A DNA stretch of 64,000 bases, from NCBI GenBank assembly GCA_026003355.1, contig BPHC01000004.1:186001-250000 (forward strand). The letters run 5' to 3'. Shown here in pieces: positions 18,441-31,178 of the stretch. The position numbers and the translations under genes were made by a program. Numbering within the stretch: the stretch's first letter is position 1; the number at the start of each line of letters is the position of its first letter. The DNA is from Cyclobacteriaceae bacterium (GTDB lineage: Bacteria > Bacteroidota > Bacteroidia > Cytophagales > Cyclobacteriaceae). Below the pieces are notes generated by a model that worked only from the letters and a program-made list of their open reading frames with translations, searched no databases and was not told the DNA's origin.

Positions 18441-19517
18441 ATGAAAAAAATCTTTCTTACCCTGACTATCGTTCTGGGAGCCACGGCCTGCACATTAAAA
18501 AATAACAGGTCCGAATATCTGCCATCGGCATCCGGAAAACCGGGTGATATGATTATTATGATGGACTCGATAAGATGGAAAGGACCTCTGGGCGATGAAC
18601 TGCGCAAAACATTTAAGGCCGAAGTACCCGGGCTGCCACGCGAAGAGCCGTTGTTTAATCTCATACATGTACATCCAAAGCTGGGAAACACCCTGCTTAC
18701 CCAAATCCGGAATCTGGTATTTGTATTTACCCTCGAGCCCGACTCGCCCGGATCGCGCATGCTGAAAGACCGTATGGACGAGGCTACCATAAACCGCATA
18801 GCTACCGATACCTCCTTTTTTATCTATACCGAAACAGACGAGTTTGCGCGTGGCCAGCAAGTAATGTACCTGTTCGGCCCAACCGAAGAACAACTCATTA
18901 AAAAGATTCGCGAAAACCGTCAGAATATACAAAACTTCTTTAACGACCTTGAAAAGAAACGTTTGGTTGAAAAAATCAATACCACCACAACCACCAAAGG
19001 CATTACCGATATGCTGAAACGCGATCATGGCTTTGAACTGCGCGTTCCGTTTGGTTTTAAAGTAGCCGATTCGCAAACCGACTTTGTGTGGCTGCGCCAA
19101 ATTGATGCCTACGTTGACAAAGATGTGTTCGTTTCGTGGAAACCCTATGAAAGCGAGTACCAGTTCCTGCCCGATAGCCTCATTGCCTGGCGCAACAGCA
19201 TAACCCGCAAATACATATTTGAAGATCCCGAAAATCCGGAGAGTTATCTGATAACCGAAACATCGGTTCCATATAAACCTGTTAAGGTGCGGCAAACTAA
19301 GGTTAACCAAATGTTTGCCATGGAACTTCGCGGCCTTTGGCGAACCAACAACCGCACCATGGGCGGACCGTTTATTTCTTATGCCCTGGCCAGCCCGGAA
19401 ACCGGCCGCATTTATTATTTGGAAGGCTTTTGCTTTAGCCCCGGTAAAGACCAGCGCGAAACCATACGCGAACTGGAGGCTATTCTTAGCACCTTCAGGC
19501 TGGTGGAGGGCCGGTAA
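18441..19517 (+). CDS. DUF4837 lipoprotein
   Basis: 358 residues with a lipoprotein signal (lipobox ending near Cys17, A-T-A-C). The remainder matches the Bacteroidota DUF4837 family in overall length and in segments such as S-G-K-P-G-D-M-I, a W-K-G-P-L-G-D-E-L-R motif and a C-terminal Y-Y-L-E-G-F-C-F-S-P. Function is unknown; the signal places it in the periplasm or on the outer membrane. It is the last gene of the envelope run and is separated by 75 bp from maeB, which has its own -7 box. Confidence 0.8.
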   Translation: MKKIFLTLTIVLGATACTLKNNRSEYLPSASGKPGDMIIMMDSIRWKGPLGDELRKTFKAEVPGLPREEPLFNLIHVHPKLGNTLLTQIRNLVFVFTLEPDSPGSRMLKDRMDEATINRIATDTSFFIYTETDEFARGQQVMYLFGPTEEQLIKKIRENRQNIQNFFNDLEKKRLVEKINTTTTTKGITDMLKRDHGFELRVPFGFKVADSQTDFVWLRQIDAYVDKDVFVSWKPYESEYQFLPDSLIAWRNSITRKYIFEDPENPESYLITETSVPYKPVKVRQTKVNQMFAMELRGLWRTNNRTMGGPFISYALASPETGRIYYLEGFCFSPGKDQRETIRELEAILSTFRLVEGR

Positions 19518-19558
19518 TACACCTTTAAATTCGCTCAAGGCAGTTTAACACTTGCTGT

Positions 19559-19566
19559 TATATTTG
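19559..19566 (+). promoter_or_regulatory. Bacteroidota -7 box before maeB
   Basis: TATATTTG matches TAnnTTTG and lies 26 bp before the maeB ATG. No correctly spaced TTG is visible upstream. Confidence 0.4.
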
Positions 19567-19592
19567 ATCCTTCTTTACTTAACCGAATTACC

Positions 19593-21872
19593 ATGTCATT
19601 AAAAATCCGCAAGGAAGCCGCACTGAATTACCACATGCAGGAACGGCCCGGTAAAATTGAAGTAGTGCCCACCAAAATGCTCAGCTCGCAACTCGACCTG
19701 GCACTGGCTTATTCGCCCGGCGTGGCCGAACCCTGTAAAGAAATAGCCGCCAATAAAGAAGATGTCTATAAGTACACTGCCAAAGGAAACCTGGTGGCTG
19801 TAATCTCAAACGGAACAGCCGTGCTGGGTCTGGGTAACATTGGTCCGGAAGCCTCCAAGCCGGTTATGGAAGGCAAAGGCGTGCTGTTTAAAAAATTTGC
19901 CGGTATAGATGTGTTCGACATTGAAATAAATGAAACTGACCCGGACAAGTTTATCCATATCGTCCAATCGCTCGAACCCACTTTTGGCGGCATTAACCTG
20001 GAAGATATAAAAGCCCCTGAGTGCTTCAGAATAGAAAAGGAGCTGCGCGAAAAAATGAACATACCCGTAATGCACGATGACCAGCATGGAACCGCAATAA
20101 TTTCGGGTGCAGCGCTTCTCAATGCACTGGAACTGGTAGGAAAAAAAATTAGCGACATAAAGCTGGTGGTAAACGGAGCAGGAGCCGCGGCCATTAGCTG
20201 CACCAAACTTTACCTGCAGCTGGGGTTAAAGAAAGAAAACCTGATTATGTGCGACAGCAAAGGGGTTATAAGCACCACACGAACCGATCTGGATGAAATC
20301 AAATCTGAATTTGCCACCAAAGAAAAAGTAAAAACACTTAAGGAGGCCATAAAGGGCGCTGATGTTTTTCTGGGCCTGTCGAAAGCCGATGTGCTAACCG
20401 AAGACGACATACGCTCCATGGCGCCCAACCCCATTGTGTTTGCCCTGGCTAACCCCGTACCCGAAATAGATTACCACCGGGCCAAACAAGCCCGCACCGA
20501 TGTCATCATGGCAACCGGCCGGAGCGACCACCCCAATCAGGTAAATAATGTGTTGGGATTTCCCTACATCTTCCGTGGTGCACTCGATGTGCTGGCTACC
20601 GAAATAAACGAAGAAATGAAACTGGCCGCAGTACACGCACTGGCCAGGCTGGCCAAAGAACCCGTACCCGACATTGTTATGCGCGCCTATGGCGAAGAAA
20701 AACTCAGCTTCGGGCCCGACTACCTTATACCCAAGCCGCTGGACCCCCGCCTCATAACTACCGTGGCCCCGGCAGTGGCAAAAGCCGCCATGGAATCGGG
20801 CATTGCCCGCAAACCCATTACCGACTGGGAGGCCTACCATTACCAGCTTCTGCAGCGCATTGGCGTGAACCAAAAAATCATGTCGCACATTATTGACCGC
20901 GCCAGAAAAAACCCCAAATGCGTATTGTTTACCGAAGCACATCATCCCAGAATACTCAAAGCCGCACTAACCCTTACAGACGAAGGCATTGCCCGCCCAA
21001 TTCTGCTGGGCAACCGGCAGGAAATTGAAAAGCTCATCGCAGAGCACAACCTTGACCTGAACTGCCCGATTGTTGACCCCCTTGACGATACCACCAAACT
21101 GGAAAAGTTTGCCCGGCTGCTTCACCAAAAACGACAACGCAAAGGACTTACCTACCGCGACTGCCTGCAACTGATGCGCGACCTCAACTACTACGGGTCC
21201 ATGATGGTAGAAACCGGCGAAGCCGATGCCCTGGTAAGCGGGCTTACCAAAGACTACCCCAAAACCATATTGCCTGCACTGCACTGCATTGGCATGGCCG
21301 AAGGTGTAAAACGCGTAGCCGGCATGTACATTATAATGAACAGCAAGGGCTCGTGGTTTTTCAGCGACACAACCGTTAACCTTAACCCCACAGCCGAAGA
21401 ACTGGTAGACATTATCGGGCTCACAGCACGCGGTGTTAAGTTTTTCGACATCGAACCGCGCATAGCCGTACTCTCCTATTCCAACTTTGGCTCATCGCGG
21501 GGCGAAGTTCCCGAAAAAACCAGCGCAGCCGTACGCATGGCCCGTGAAAAATTCCCCGGCCTTATTATTGATGGCGACATTCAGGCCAACGTGGCACTCA
21601 ATACTTCGCTGCAGCAGGAAAACTTCCCGTTCAGCGCACTGGCCAAAGAAGGAGCCAACACCCTCATCTTCCCCAACCTCGCATCCGGAAACATAGCCTA
21701 CAAACTGCTAATGGAAATTGGCGGTGCCGAAGCCATAGGACCCGTTCTGCTGGGAATGAAAAAGGCAGTGCATGTGCTGCAGCTGGGCAGCTCCATTCGC
21801 GACATCGTAAATATGGCCGCCATTGCGGTTGTCGATGCCCAACTGCATGAACAGGATAATTCTGTTCGGTAG
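19593..21872 (+). CDS. maeB: NADP-dependent malic enzyme with phosphotransacetylase-like domain
   Basis: 759 residues, the length of MaeB-type enzymes. The N-terminal part (about 1-425) is the malic enzyme: the early Y-S-P-G-V-A-E-P-C segment, a D-I-E region, H-D-D-Q-H-G-T, and the nucleotide-binding V-N-G-A-G-A-A-A. The C-terminal part (about 430-750) resembles phosphotransacetylase and is usually regulatory, binding acetyl-CoA. It decarboxylates malate to pyruvate and makes NADPH. The neighbours downstream, ruvA and sprA, form a gene order that I recall from other Bacteroidota. Confidence 0.93.
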   Translation: MSLKIRKEAALNYHMQERPGKIEVVPTKMLSSQLDLALAYSPGVAEPCKEIAANKEDVYKYTAKGNLVAVISNGTAVLGLGNIGPEASKPVMEGKGVLFKKFAGIDVFDIEINETDPDKFIHIVQSLEPTFGGINLEDIKAPECFRIEKELREKMNIPVMHDDQHGTAIISGAALLNALELVGKKISDIKLVVNGAGAAAISCTKLYLQLGLKKENLIMCDSKGVISTTRTDLDEIKSEFATKEKVKTLKEAIKGADVFLGLSKADVLTEDDIRSMAPNPIVFALANPVPEIDYHRAKQARTDVIMATGRSDHPNQVNNVLGFPYIFRGALDVLATEINEEMKLAAVHALARLAKEPVPDIVMRAYGEEKLSFGPDYLIPKPLDPRLITTVAPAVAKAAMESGIARKPITDWEAYHYQLLQRIGVNQKIMSHIIDRARKNPKCVLFTEAHHPRILKAALTLTDEGIARPILLGNRQEIEKLIAEHNLDLNCPIVDPLDDTTKLEKFARLLHQKRQRKGLTYRDCLQLMRDLNYYGSMMVETGEADALVSGLTKDYPKTILPALHCIGMAEGVKRVAGMYIIMNSKGSWFFSDTTVNLNPTAEELVDIIGLTARGVKFFDIEPRIAVLSYSNFGSSRGEVPEKTSAAVRMAREKFPGLIIDGDIQANVALNTSLQQENFPFSALAKEGANTLIFPNLASGNIAYKLLMEIGGAEAIGPVLLGMKKAVHVLQLGSSIRDIVNMAAIAVVDAQLHEQDNSVR

Positions 21873-21919
21873 TTTGCATTTACTGTTTACATTTACATTC
21901 GGGCTTGTATGTAAATAGT

Positions 21920-22510
21920 ATGATCGCCTTCTTAAAAGGTAAACTGGTACATAAAGATCCCACCCATGTGGTGGTTGACGTTCATGGCGTAGGTTACCAA
22001 ATCAACATTTCGTTGCAGACTTTCGGTGAACTTAAAGACCGCGAAGATATTTTTTTACACACCTACCTGGCTGTGCGCGAAGACGCCCACATCCTTTATG
22101 GATTTGCCACACCGGCAGAAAAAAATTTGTTTCTGCAGCTCATAACCGTAAATGGGGTTGGTCCGGGTACTGCACTGGTTATGCTTTCGTACCTGCCGGT
22201 TGAAGAGCTGTTACGCGCCATTGCAGCCGAAGATGTGACCACACTGCAGCGCATAAAAGGAATAGGTGCCAAAACGGCACAACGCGTAATTATTGAATTA
22301 AAAGACCGCGTGCGAAAAGAATTTACGCCTGAAACCCCTTTGCCAACGGGCAACACACACAATACCATGCGCAAAGAAGCGTTAACAGCATTACTTACAT
22401 TGGGCATTCCCCGAAATGCGGCCGAAAAAAGTGTGGATGCGGTCCTGAAAAAATCAGGGAATAGCATTACTTTGGAAGATTTGATAAAACAGGCGCTTAA
22501 AAACACCTGA
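21920..22510 (+). CDS. ruvA: Holliday junction branch migration protein RuvA
   Basis: 196 residues from the ATG at 21920; an upstream TTG at 21905 is less likely. It binds Holliday junctions and loads the RuvB motor. The order is an N-terminal OB fold (I-A-F-L-K-G-K-L then V-D-V-H-G-V-G-Y), a helix-hairpin-helix pair (V-N-G-V-G-P-G-T-A and I-K-G-I-G-A-K-T-A-Q-R), and a small C-terminal domain (about 148-196) that contacts RuvB. Length is normal. It lies 47 bp after maeB and 11 bp before sprA. Confidence 0.95.
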   Translation: MIAFLKGKLVHKDPTHVVVDVHGVGYQINISLQTFGELKDREDIFLHTYLAVREDAHILYGFATPAEKNLFLQLITVNGVGPGTALVMLSYLPVEELLRAIAAEDVTTLQRIKGIGAKTAQRVIIELKDRVRKEFTPETPLPTGNTHNTMRKEALTALLTLGIPRNAAEKSVDAVLKKSGNSITLEDLIKQALKNT

Positions 22511-22521
22511 GCAACTGTACC

Positions 22522-25500
22522 TTGAACCTGAACCGTTTAGCTGCTGCCATCGGATTAATTATACCGGTATGGTATTCGTGTTTGTACCAGGCCCGGGCAG
22601 CCGTTTTTCAGCAACAGCCCCGGCAGGATACCACCCGCCAATCATACCAACCCTCATACCGGCCCACCTTCAGGCTGCGCGACCGCTATGGCGATCCCTT
22701 TTCAAATGGCGTGTCATCATCGCCTCTTTTCCTGAAAGATCCCGGCAAAATCCAATTCGATATTTCGGTTGATTCAACGGTAAACTATACCGTTTATGAG
22801 CGCATTGGTAATCTGGATTTCCGCCCCCCTGTTACGCTAACATTTGATGAGTTCAACCGGTACCACAACCGCCAGATCATGCGCAGCTACTGGCAGGGCC
22901 GCTCCAGGGTGCAGTCGGGCGAAAGCCCGGTTACCAACCGGGGCTTTGCTCCTAAAATTTATATCAGTCCGGTGCTCGACCGCATATTTGGAGGCAGCTA
23001 CATAGAACTCATTCCCCGCGGCTTTGTTACACTCGACTTCGGTGCCTCGTTTCAGCGGATAGACAACCCCAACATACCCATTCGTATGCAGCGCAATGGC
23101 GGCTTTGAATTCGACCAGCAAATCAACATGAGCGTTATCGGCAAAGTAGGCGAAAAACTTGCCGTTAGCGCCAACTTCGACAACAACAATTCATTCGATT
23201 TTCAAAACAACATGAAAATCGAATACACCGGCTTCAAAGAAGATATTCTTAAAAAACTGGAAATAGGCAACGTTAGCCTGCCGCTAAACAATACGCTTAT
23301 CCAGGGAGCACAAAATCTTTTTGGCGTAAAAGCCCAGTGGCAGTTTGGCAAAATGTACGTAACTACCGTGGCCTCTACACAACGAGGTAAAGTGGCCTCT
23401 ATTGATATTCCCGGCAGCAACCAGGGACAGGGCCGCCCGTTCGAAATCGTTGCCTCCAACTACGATGAAAACCGGCACTTCTTTCTGGCACACTTCTTCC
23501 GCGACAACTACGAGCGTTGGCTGCAGCACCCTCCGCAGATTTTCTCCGGAGTAAATATTACCCGCATAGAAGTGTATGTACTAAACCGCAACAACGATAC
23601 CCAAACCCTGCGAAACGTGGTTGGCCTTATGGACCTTGGCGAAGGAAGCAGGGTGTACAACAGCAACGTGCTAGGCCGTATCCCCGGACCTGCCTTTAAC
23701 GGTGCCAACGATCTGGCACAGGTGCTAACCATAAGCGGCCCCAACCGGTCGGCCGACCAGGTATCGAATTTTCTGGAAAACATCCTGTACGGCCCCGGTG
23801 GAATGGTTAACGGAACCGATTTTGAACGCATTACCAGCGCCCGCAAACTCAGCCCTACGGAATTTACTTACCACCACCAGCTGGGCTACATTACCCTGGC
23901 CCGTAAACTGCAGAATGACGAAGCCCTGGCAGTGGCCTTTGAGTACACCTATAACGGACGCACTTATAAGGTAGGTGAACTTACCGAAGACTACAATAGC
24001 CGCCCCGATAACGAAGTAATATTTCTTAAACTGCTGCGCCCCAGGAAAATTGCCATACGCGACAGCCGCCAGCAAATTATACCTACCTGGGATCTGATGA
24101 TGAAAAACATATATACCCTGAATGTAACCCAGCTTTCGCGCGACGGCTTCCAGCTTCGCATAGTGTACCGCGATGACCGTACCGGTATTGACAACCCCCA
24201 GCTGCAGGAAGGCATAAACGTGCGCAACCGCCAGCTTATCGAAATATTCGGCCTGGACCGGCTCAATCCGGTTAACGACCTGCAACGCGATGGCAATTTC
24301 GACTTTGTTGAAGGCCTCACCATCAACACCCAATACGGAATGATTATCTTCCCTTACGTGGAACCTTTTAATACCGCCCTGCGGCAGGCTTTCGAAGGCG
24401 AACCCCAGGAAGAATTTCTGGTAAGCAAATATGTTTACGACACCCTGTACCGCACCACCAAAGCCGATGCCGAACTGTTTGTTACCAAAAATAAATTTTT
24501 CCTTACCGGCCGGTATGTGGCCAACTCGGCACGCGAAATTCTTATTCCCGGCTTTGGCGTAACGCCCGGCTCTGTGCGCGTATATGCCGGTGGCACTCCC
24601 CTGCTGGAAGGAGCGGACTATACCGTTGACTATACCTTTGGCCGTGTAACCATTCTTAACGATGCCATTATTAACTCCGGAAAAAATATAAGCGTACAAT
24701 ATGAACAGGCCGACCCCTTTGCCTTTCAAACACGCTCCCTGCTGGGCACCCGCCTGGACTACAAACTCAGCGATGAAGTAAATTTCGGCTCCACACTTTT
24801 GTACTACAATGAGCGGCCATGGATTACCCGCAACCTTATTGGCACCGAACCGGCCCGCAACCTGCAATACGGCTTCGACTTTAACATCCGCAAGGAGAGC
24901 CGCCTGCTTACCAAACTGGTCGATGCCCTGCCCGGCATACAAACCAAAGAAAAGTCAACCCTGAACTGGAGCGGTGAGTTTGCCCAGCTGTTGCCTGGAA
25001 CCTCCAACAAAGTACAGGGAGAAGGCACCGGATATATTGACGATTTCGAAAATACAGCCACACCGTTTTCGCTCATTAACCCGGCCAACTGGCGCCTGGC
25101 CGCAACACCGCGCACCGCCGATAACCGATTCGACCCCAGCCAGGGCGCCCGAAACGATGTCCGGGCCGGGTACAAACGGGCCAAACTGGCCTGGTACACC
25201 GTTGATAACCAGTTTTACCGCGATGGCGGCCAGTTCAGACCCCCCAACATTACCAGCGCCGACCTGCAAAATCATTACGTACGGGCCGTGGGGCCACAGG
25301 AAATATTTCCTTTTCGCAACCTTACCCAGGGAAATTTTTTTGAAGCCGTTCTGGATGTTGCTTACTACCCCGCAGAGCGCGGCCCCTTTAATTACGACAC
25401 CCAGAATATAAACCCGCTTACGGGCGATTTTACCGATCCCGCCAGCCGATGGGCCGGCATTACCACGGCCATCCGCTCGGAGGTTGACTTCGATAAAGCT

Positions 25501-28500
25501 AACATAGAGTATGTGGAATTCTGGCTCCTGGACCCGTTCATCAACTATACCGAAAACGGGAAAATTATTGACGGAAAGTTTAATGACTTTAACACCACCG
25601 GAGGAAAACTTATTTTTCACCTCGGCTCGGTTAGCGAAGACATTATGCGCGATGGCAAACATGCCTTCGAAAACGGCTTACCCCCTGATGGCGATGTTTC
25701 TAAAGCCACCGAAAACAACTGGGGGTATGTTACCAACCAGCAGTATCTTACCAACGCATTCGATAACTCGCCCGACTCACGGGCCAACCAGGACGTTGGG
25801 CTTGACGGTGTGCGCAATGACCGCGAAGCGGTTAAATTTCAGGATTTCCTCAACACCGCAGCGGGCCTGCTTAACCCCGACCCCCTGACACAACTGCAGG
25901 CCGACCCTTCATCCGATAACTTCAGATTTTTTCTGGGTCCCGAACTCGATGCGCGCAACGCCAAAATTCTGGAGCGCTACAAAAACTTTAACGGCACCGA
26001 TGGCAACACGCCTATAAACACCGGCACGGCCATTCCGCAATCAAACGGCTTTCTGCCCGACAACGAAGATTTAAATGCCGATAACACCCTGAATGAACTG
26101 GAAGAATACTATGAATACACCATCGACCTGCTGCCCGGCCAACTCGACATAGGCCGAAAATATATTGTTGATAAAATTACCACCCGCGCCACCGGAGGCA
26201 CCGACCAGGTTACCTGGTACCTGTTCCGCATACCGGTGCGCAACTTCGATGGACGCTTTGGCAATATCGAAGGCTTCAAATCCATCCGCTATATCCGCAT
26301 GTTGCTTACCGGCTTTCAACAACCTGTGGTACTGCGCTTTGCCAACTTTCGGATGATCGGCAGCCGCTGGAGAAGGTACACGGCCAGCCTGGAAGAGGGC
26401 GGCCTGGTGCCCGACCGTGAACCCGACTTCGACAACTTCACCCTGTCGGTGGTGAACATAGAAGAAAACGCTGCCCCCGACCCCGCCGGCAAAAAATCGC
26501 CCTACGTGGTGCCACCCGGCATCATACGCGACCGCGACAATACTTCGGCCGTTCCGCGCCAGCTTAACGAGCAATCCATGCAACTGTGCGTGGATAACCT
26601 GATGGACGGTGACGCCCGTGCAGCCTACAAAAATGTGGAGATGGATTTCTTTAACTACGGCCGCATCAAAATGTTTGTGCATGCCAACAGCGAGTCGGAT
26701 GATGACGACCTGGTGGTATTTATGCGCCTGGGCACCGACTTCGACCAGAACTATTATGAAATAGAACTGCCACTTAAAATTACCCGGCCCGCCAACACCA
26801 CCGACCCGCGGGCCATATGGCCGGAAGAAAATGAATTTGATTTTGCCCTCAGCATTCTCTACGCACTGAAAGCCGAACGCGACCGGCTGCGCTTTCCCCT
26901 TACCCAGCCCTATCCGCAGGAAGGCCCCAAAAACATTGGCCGGCACGGCTTCCGCATTATGGGCCGGCCCGACTTAAGCAACGTAAGGCTGATCATGATT
27001 GGTGTACGAAACCCACGCACCCCCGACAAGCGCTCGCACTCGGCCTGCATCTGGGCAAACGAACTGCGCCTCACCGATTTTGACCGCACAGCAGGCTGGG
27101 CGGTTAACTCTACGCTAGGACTCAAACTGGCCGACCTGGCCACTGTTTCGTCATCCATACGTCACACCACCTTTGGTTTTGGCAGCGTAAGCTCAAAAAT
27201 AAGCGAACGCACGCGCGATGAAACAACCACTTTCGACATCACCTCGACCATTAACCTCGATAAATTGCTGCCCGGACAACACGGCCTGGTTATTCCTATG
27301 CTGGTAAGCTACCAAAACACCACCAAAAATCCCAACTACGATCCGGCCAACCCCGACCAGCGGCTGGATGCGGCACTGCAATCGTTCAACTCCGATGAGG
27401 AGCGCCAGGCCTACCTGCAAATTATACGCGACCGTGAAATACGAAGAGCCATAAACTTTACCAACGTTAGAAAAACAAAGGTTCAGCCGGATGCGCCTGC
27501 GCACCTTTGGGATATTGAAAATTTTTCTTTTAGCTACCGCTTCAGCCAGGTTACGCGCACCAGTTTTAATCTGGCTGACTATATCAAAAACGATTACGGC
27601 GGATCCGTAGCCTATAACTTCGCTCCCAAAAGCAAAGGTTTTGAGCCCTTTAAGGAAAGTCAGGCCCTGAAATCGCCATACCTCAAACTGATAAAAGATT
27701 TCAACCTTAACCTTATGCCTGCCAACATTGCCGTGCGGGCCGACCTGGACCGGTCGTTTACCCGAACCGTGTACCGGAATTTTCAATCCACATCCGACCC
27801 CAACTTTCTGAAATACTTTACCTTTAACCGATTCTACAACGCCCAGTGGAACCTGTCGAGAAACCTTAATCTTACCTATGCTGCCCGCGCCAATGCCATT
27901 ATTGACGAACCGGCAGGCGACATCAACACACCCGAAAAGCGCGACAGCGTAATGAACAACCTGAAACGCTTTGGGCGGATGAAGAATTTTGACCAAAGCA
28001 TAACTGCCAACTACAAATTACCGCTCGATAAAATTCCGTTTACCGACTGGATAAATGCCGACTACCGTTACCAGGTAAACTACAACTGGAAAGCAGGCCC
28101 CTATAACAAGCCCGACAGCCTGGTGCAACCCGGCGAACAGGACCTGCCCGACAGCCTTGACTTTAAGAACACCATTCAGAATAGCCGCGAGCAGGCCCTT
28201 ACCGCCCAGCTTAACCTGGTAAAACTGTATAACAAAATAAAATTTCTTAAAGACCTGAACACCCCGCAAGCCCCCCTGCGCCCCGGCAGCCGCCCCGATA
28301 CCGCGCGCAGCACCCCGCCGCTTGTAAAAAGCTTTTTCCGGATGTTGATGATGGTGCGTTCGGTAAACGCTACCTACTCGGTTACAGAAGGAACGCTGCT
28401 GGCAGGCTTCGACTCCTCGCCCCGGTTCTTCGGCATGGACCGGGCCTGGCAGGCACCCGGCTGGGATTTTATTCTGGGCAGCCAGAATCCCAACATCCGC

Positions 28501-29691
28501 CATACAGCAGCTGTTAACGGCTGGCTTACCCGTAACACCTCGCTAACCACACCGTTTACCCAGAATGTTACCCGTACGCTAAGCGGCCGCGCCAATATTG
28601 AACCATCGGAGCATCTTAAAATTCAACTGGATTTTAAAAAAGATGTCATGGACGCATACCAGGAAATCTTCCGGTACGATAACATTCAAAACAATTATGT
28701 ATCGCTTAACCCAAGCCGAAGCGGCAGCTACCGAATTTCGGCAATCGCCATAAAAACCGCTTTCAGAAAAGACAACAACAATCTTGTTTCATCGGCCTTT
28801 CGGGAGTTTGAATCGCTGCTCGACCCGGTGGTAAACCGTTTCCGTGCCCTTACCGGCAACGAGTACGACACCATCGGGCAGGATGTGCTCATTCCGGCAT
28901 TTATCGCAGCTTACCTGGGTAAAGATGTAAACAAAATGAACCTTAGTCCCTTTCAGTCTACTCCTTTACCCAACTGGCGGATTGATTATACCGGTTTGAA
29001 CCGGATAAAAGCACTAAGCAACGTGTTTCAGTCGGTTACCATTTCGCATGCCTATTCAGCTTCCTACTCGGTAATGAATTTTTCAAACTCACTACAATAT
29101 ACCGGAACCGACACGCTTGGCGTCAACATTCCGATAGAACGCTACAACAATGGTTACTTCGCGCGGCCCAACGCCAACGGACAAATTATTCCGGTGTATA
29201 TCATCAGCCAGGTATTAATCAGCGAGCAGTTTGCCCCGCTTATCGGCATAAACCTGCGTACCCGTTCGCGTTTTTCGGCAAGGGCCGAATACAAAACCAA
29301 ACGCGATCTGGCACTGAACATTTCCAATGCGCAGATTACTGAAGTAAACACCAAAGACATATCGCTGGAAATAGGGTATACCAAAAACAACTTTAAACTG
29401 CCTTTCAAAATCGAGGGCCGTACCACGGTGCTGAAAAACGATGTAACATTCCGGTTGAACCTTACCGTATCCGATCAATCGACCATTCAGCGAAAAATAA
29501 ACGACCTGAGCGTGCTTACCAATGGCAACATCAACTTCCAGCTGCGGCCCAACATCAGCTACGTGGTTAATCAACGCCTTAATATTCAGGCATATTTCGA
29601 ACGTACCGTAAACACTCCTCTTGTAAGCAACGCATTTAAACGCGCCACTACCCGCTTCGGCTTCCAGCTAAGGTTTAGCCTGGCACAGTAA
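22522..29691 (+). CDS. sprA: T9SS outer-membrane translocon SprA
   Basis: 2389 residues. This is the giant barrel that forms the protein-conducting pore of the type IX secretion system and is needed for gliding adhesin export (Sov in Porphyromonas). Size, the gene order after ruvA and before gcvH, and the N-terminal segments ([28 protein letters not shown]) fit the family. Large parts are alternating polar/hydrophobic strands, and the end (F-G-F-Q-L-R-F-S-L) is barrel-like. The start is a TTG, because the first ATG in frame is more than 110 residues in and would remove the signal peptide at about 1-27. Confidence 0.93.
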   Translation: MNLNRLAAAIGLIIPVWYSCLYQARAAVFQQQPRQDTTRQSYQPSYRPTFRLRDRYGDPFSNGVSSSPLFLKDPGKIQFDISVDSTVNYTVYERIGNLDFRPPVTLTFDEFNRYHNRQIMRSYWQGRSRVQSGESPVTNRGFAPKIYISPVLDRIFGGSYIELIPRGFVTLDFGASFQRIDNPNIPIRMQRNGGFEFDQQINMSVIGKVGEKLAVSANFDNNNSFDFQNNMKIEYTGFKEDILKKLEIGNVSLPLNNTLIQGAQNLFGVKAQWQFGKMYVTTVASTQRGKVASIDIPGSNQGQGRPFEIVASNYDENRHFFLAHFFRDNYERWLQHPPQIFSGVNITRIEVYVLNRNNDTQTLRNVVGLMDLGEGSRVYNSNVLGRIPGPAFNGANDLAQVLTISGPNRSADQVSNFLENILYGPGGMVNGTDFERITSARKLSPTEFTYHHQLGYITLARKLQNDEALAVAFEYTYNGRTYKVGELTEDYNSRPDNEVIFLKLLRPRKIAIRDSRQQIIPTWDLMMKNIYTLNVTQLSRDGFQLRIVYRDDRTGIDNPQLQEGINVRNRQLIEIFGLDRLNPVNDLQRDGNFDFVEGLTINTQYGMIIFPYVEPFNTALRQAFEGEPQEEFLVSKYVYDTLYRTTKADAELFVTKNKFFLTGRYVANSAREILIPGFGVTPGSVRVYAGGTPLLEGADYTVDYTFGRVTILNDAIINSGKNISVQYEQADPFAFQTRSLLGTRLDYKLSDEVNFGSTLLYYNERPWITRNLIGTEPARNLQYGFDFNIRKESRLLTKLVDALPGIQTKEKSTLNWSGEFAQLLPGTSNKVQGEGTGYIDDFENTATPFSLINPANWRLAATPRTADNRFDPSQGARNDVRAGYKRAKLAWYTVDNQFYRDGGQFRPPNITSADLQNHYVRAVGPQEIFPFRNLTQGNFFEAVLDVAYYPAERGPFNYDTQNINPLTGDFTDPASRWAGITTAIRSEVDFDKANIEYVEFWLLDPFINYTENGKIIDGKFNDFNTTGGKLIFHLGSVSEDIMRDGKHAFENGLPPDGDVSKATENNWGYVTNQQYLTNAFDNSPDSRANQDVGLDGVRNDREAVKFQDFLNTAAGLLNPDPLTQLQADPSSDNFRFFLGPELDARNAKILERYKNFNGTDGNTPINTGTAIPQSNGFLPDNEDLNADNTLNELEEYYEYTIDLLPGQLDIGRKYIVDKITTRATGGTDQVTWYLFRIPVRNFDGRFGNIEGFKSIRYIRMLLTGFQQPVVLRFANFRMIGSRWRRYTASLEEGGLVPDREPDFDNFTLSVVNIEENAAPDPAGKKSPYVVPPGIIRDRDNTSAVPRQLNEQSMQLCVDNLMDGDARAAYKNVEMDFFNYGRIKMFVHANSESDDDDLVVFMRLGTDFDQNYYEIELPLKITRPANTTDPRAIWPEENEFDFALSILYALKAERDRLRFPLTQPYPQEGPKNIGRHGFRIMGRPDLSNVRLIMIGVRNPRTPDKRSHSACIWANELRLTDFDRTAGWAVNSTLGLKLADLATVSSSIRHTTFGFGSVSSKISERTRDETTTFDITSTINLDKLLPGQHGLVIPMLVSYQNTTKNPNYDPANPDQRLDAALQSFNSDEERQAYLQIIRDREIRRAINFTNVRKTKVQPDAPAHLWDIENFSFSYRFSQVTRTSFNLADYIKNDYGGSVAYNFAPKSKGFEPFKESQALKSPYLKLIKDFNLNLMPANIAVRADLDRSFTRTVYRNFQSTSDPNFLKYFTFNRFYNAQWNLSRNLNLTYAARANAIIDEPAGDINTPEKRDSVMNNLKRFGRMKNFDQSITANYKLPLDKIPFTDWINADYRYQVNYNWKAGPYNKPDSLVQPGEQDLPDSLDFKNTIQNSREQALTAQLNLVKLYNKIKFLKDLNTPQAPLRPGSRPDTARSTPPLVKSFFRMLMMVRSVNATYSVTEGTLLAGFDSSPRFFGMDRAWQAPGWDFILGSQNPNIRHTAAVNGWLTRNTSLTTPFTQNVTRTLSGRANIEPSEHLKIQLDFKKDVMDAYQEIFRYDNIQNNYVSLNPSRSGSYRISAIAIKTAFRKDNNNLVSSAFREFESLLDPVVNRFRALTGNEYDTIGQDVLIPAFIAAYLGKDVNKMNLSPFQSTPLPNWRIDYTGLNRIKALSNVFQSVTISHAYSASYSVMNFSNSLQYTGTDTLGVNIPIERYNNGYFARPNANGQIIPVYIISQVLISEQFAPLIGINLRTRSRFSARAEYKTKRDLALNISNAQITEVNTKDISLEIGYTKNNFKLPFKIEGRTTVLKNDVTFRLNLTVSDQSTIQRKINDLSVLTNGNINFQLRPNISYVVNQRLNIQAYFERTVNTPLVSNAFKRATTRFGFQLRFSLAQ

Positions 29692-29699
29692 AAACAGAC

Positions 29700-29729
29700 T
29701 TGGACATTCGGACATTACCTGTAATTTTG
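29700..29729 (+). promoter_or_regulatory. Promoter of gcvH
   Basis: TTG at 29700-29702, a 19-bp spacer and TAATTTTG at 29722-29729 match the Bacteroidota promoter pattern exactly. The ATG of gcvH is 20 bp downstream of the -7 box. Confidence 0.65.
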
Positions 29730-29749
29730 GGGCGCTAACCCAACCATCC

Positions 29750-30130
29750 ATGAATTTTCCCTCCGATTTAAAGTACACCAAAGACCACGAGTGGATAAAG
29801 GCAGAAGGCAACATAGCCACCATTGGCATTACCGATTTTGCCCAGGGCGAACTGGGCGATATTGTGTATGTGGACATCACCACCCTGGGACAGGAACTCA
29901 ACCAGCACGATGTGTTCGGCACGGTGGAGGCAGTTAAAACCGTATCGGATTTATTTATGCCCGTTGCCGGCAAGGTAATTGAAAAAAACACCGCCCTGGA
30001 CAGCAGCCCCGAAAAAGTAAATAACGACCCCTATGGCGAAGGGTGGATGATTAAAATTGAACTGAAAAACCCCGCTGAACTAAACGACCTGCTTACTGCA
30101 GAACAATACAAAGAACTGATAGGCAAATAG
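29750..30130 (+). CDS. gcvH: Glycine cleavage system H protein
   Basis: 126 residues, normal for GcvH. It carries the lipoyl arm that moves the aminomethyl group between GcvP, GcvT and lipoamide dehydrogenase. The lipoylated lysine is K63 in T-V-E-A-V-K-T-V-S. Other conserved parts are H-E-W near the start, G-E-L-G-D-I-V-Y-V, and a C-terminal G-E-G-W-M-I-K-I. It is followed by lipA, which makes its cofactor, and gcvP; gcvT is not in the window. A well-formed promoter lies just upstream. Confidence 0.96.
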   Translation: MNFPSDLKYTKDHEWIKAEGNIATIGITDFAQGELGDIVYVDITTLGQELNQHDVFGTVEAVKTVSDLFMPVAGKVIEKNTALDSSPEKVNNDPYGEGWMIKIELKNPAELNDLLTAEQYKELIGK

Positions 30131-30180
30131 AACCGCCTGAAACATCTTTTAGATTGCGGTTGTTTATTGCATAAGTCATT

Positions 30181-31068
30181 TTGATAGAACTACCTACCAT
30201 ATCGCCAACTTTGCCGCATAGGCGCAAACCCGACTGGCTGCGCGTAAAACTGCCCGTAGGGCCCGAATACGCCAAAGTTCGCAGGCTGGTAGACGAACAC
30301 CGCCTGCACACCATTTGCGAAAGCGGCAACTGCCCCAACATGGGCGAATGCTGGGGAGCCGGCACAGCTACTTTTATGATTCTGGGCAACATCTGCACCC
30401 GGAGCTGCACCTTTTGTGCCGTGGCAACCGGCCGCCCTACCGAATACGACACCGATGAACCCAAACGGGTGGCCGAAGCCATAAAACTTATGGGCGTAAA
30501 ACACGCGGTGATTACTTCGGTAAACCGCGATGAACTGAAAGACCGGGGCGCTGAAATATGGTACCAAACGGTGGTGTGGACCAAAAAACTAAACCCGCAA
30601 ACCACCATTGAAACCCTTATCCCCGACACCAAAGGCAACTGGGATGCCCTGTACCGCATGATTGAAGGCGGCCAGGAAGTGGTTAGCCACAACATGGAAA
30701 CCGTTGAGCGCCTGTACCGCAAGGTGCGCCCGCAGGCCAAATACGAGCGAAGCCTCGAACAAATAAAGCGCATACGCCAGGCCGGCAAACGCACCAAATC
30801 GGGCATTATGCTGGGGCTGGGCGAAACCAAAGAAGAAGTGTTTAAGGCCATGGACGACCTGGTGGAAAACGGCCTGCTTATCCTAACCCTGGGGCAATAC
30901 CTGCAGCCCACCAAAATGCACCTGGAAGTTGCCGAGTACATCCACCCCGAAATCTTTGAAATGTATAGGGAAGAAGGCCTTAAACGTGGCCTGAAGTATG
31001 TAGAAGCCGGACCCCTGGTCCGCTCCAGTTACCATGCCGAACGCCACGTAAACGTCCCCCTTGATTAA
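30181..31068 (+). CDS. lipA: Lipoyl synthase
   Basis: 295 residues. This radical-SAM enzyme inserts two sulfurs into the octanoyl chain on GcvH and 2-oxoacid dehydrogenases. The auxiliary cluster cysteines are C46, C51 and C57 ([12 protein letters not shown]), and the radical-SAM triad is C72, C76 and C79 (C-T-R-S-C-T-F-C). The C-terminal R-S-S-Y that ligates the auxiliary cluster is present. Translation must start at the TTG 30181, since the first ATG lies inside the first cysteine motif. Placement between gcvH and gcvP fits its role in charging GcvH. Confidence 0.95.
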   Translation: MIELPTISPTLPHRRKPDWLRVKLPVGPEYAKVRRLVDEHRLHTICESGNCPNMGECWGAGTATFMILGNICTRSCTFCAVATGRPTEYDTDEPKRVAEAIKLMGVKHAVITSVNRDELKDRGAEIWYQTVVWTKKLNPQTTIETLIPDTKGNWDALYRMIEGGQEVVSHNMETVERLYRKVRPQAKYERSLEQIKRIRQAGKRTKSGIMLGLGETKEEVFKAMDDLVENGLLILTLGQYLQPTKMHLEVAEYIHPEIFEMYREEGLKRGLKYVEAGPLVRSSYHAERHVNVPLD

Positions 31069-31077
31069 ACTTTAACG

Positions 31078-31110
31078 TGCCGCCATCCACGCGGCATGGC
31101 TACCTTTTTA
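31078..31110 (+). terminator. Possible terminator after lipA
   Basis: T-G-C-C-G-C at 31078-31083 pairs with its complement at 31091-31096 over a 7-base loop. A T-rich stretch follows only after about 8 bases, so this is a weak candidate. Confidence 0.3.
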
Positions 31111-31128
31111 TTTGCCGTTCCGTTGCCC

Positions 31129-31136
31129 TACCTTTG
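31129..31136 (+). promoter_or_regulatory. Bacteroidota -7 box before gcvP
   Basis: TACCTTTG matches TAnnTTTG and lies 42 bp before the gcvP ATG. A TTG at 31112-31114 is a little too close (14 bp). Confidence 0.45.
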
Positions 31137-31178
31137 TGCCGCCCGTAAACACCCGGCAGCTAAATCTGTTCTACTTTC

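Noticed and set aside
23725-24942. 405-codon open frame on the minus strand within sprA
   Set aside because: It is opposite a well-supported gene and its translation is a Gly/Val/Phe-rich shadow; no known family seen.
25071-25090. Other long antisense frames inside sprA and gcvP as possible overlapping genes
   Set aside because: Long shadows are expected on the reverse strand of GC-balanced coding DNA with this codon usage; none had a signal peptide, motif or promoter.
30131-30161. AACCGC and GCGGTT inverted repeat between gcvH and lipA
   Set aside because: Only 6 bp with a 19-base loop and no T run; expected by chance.
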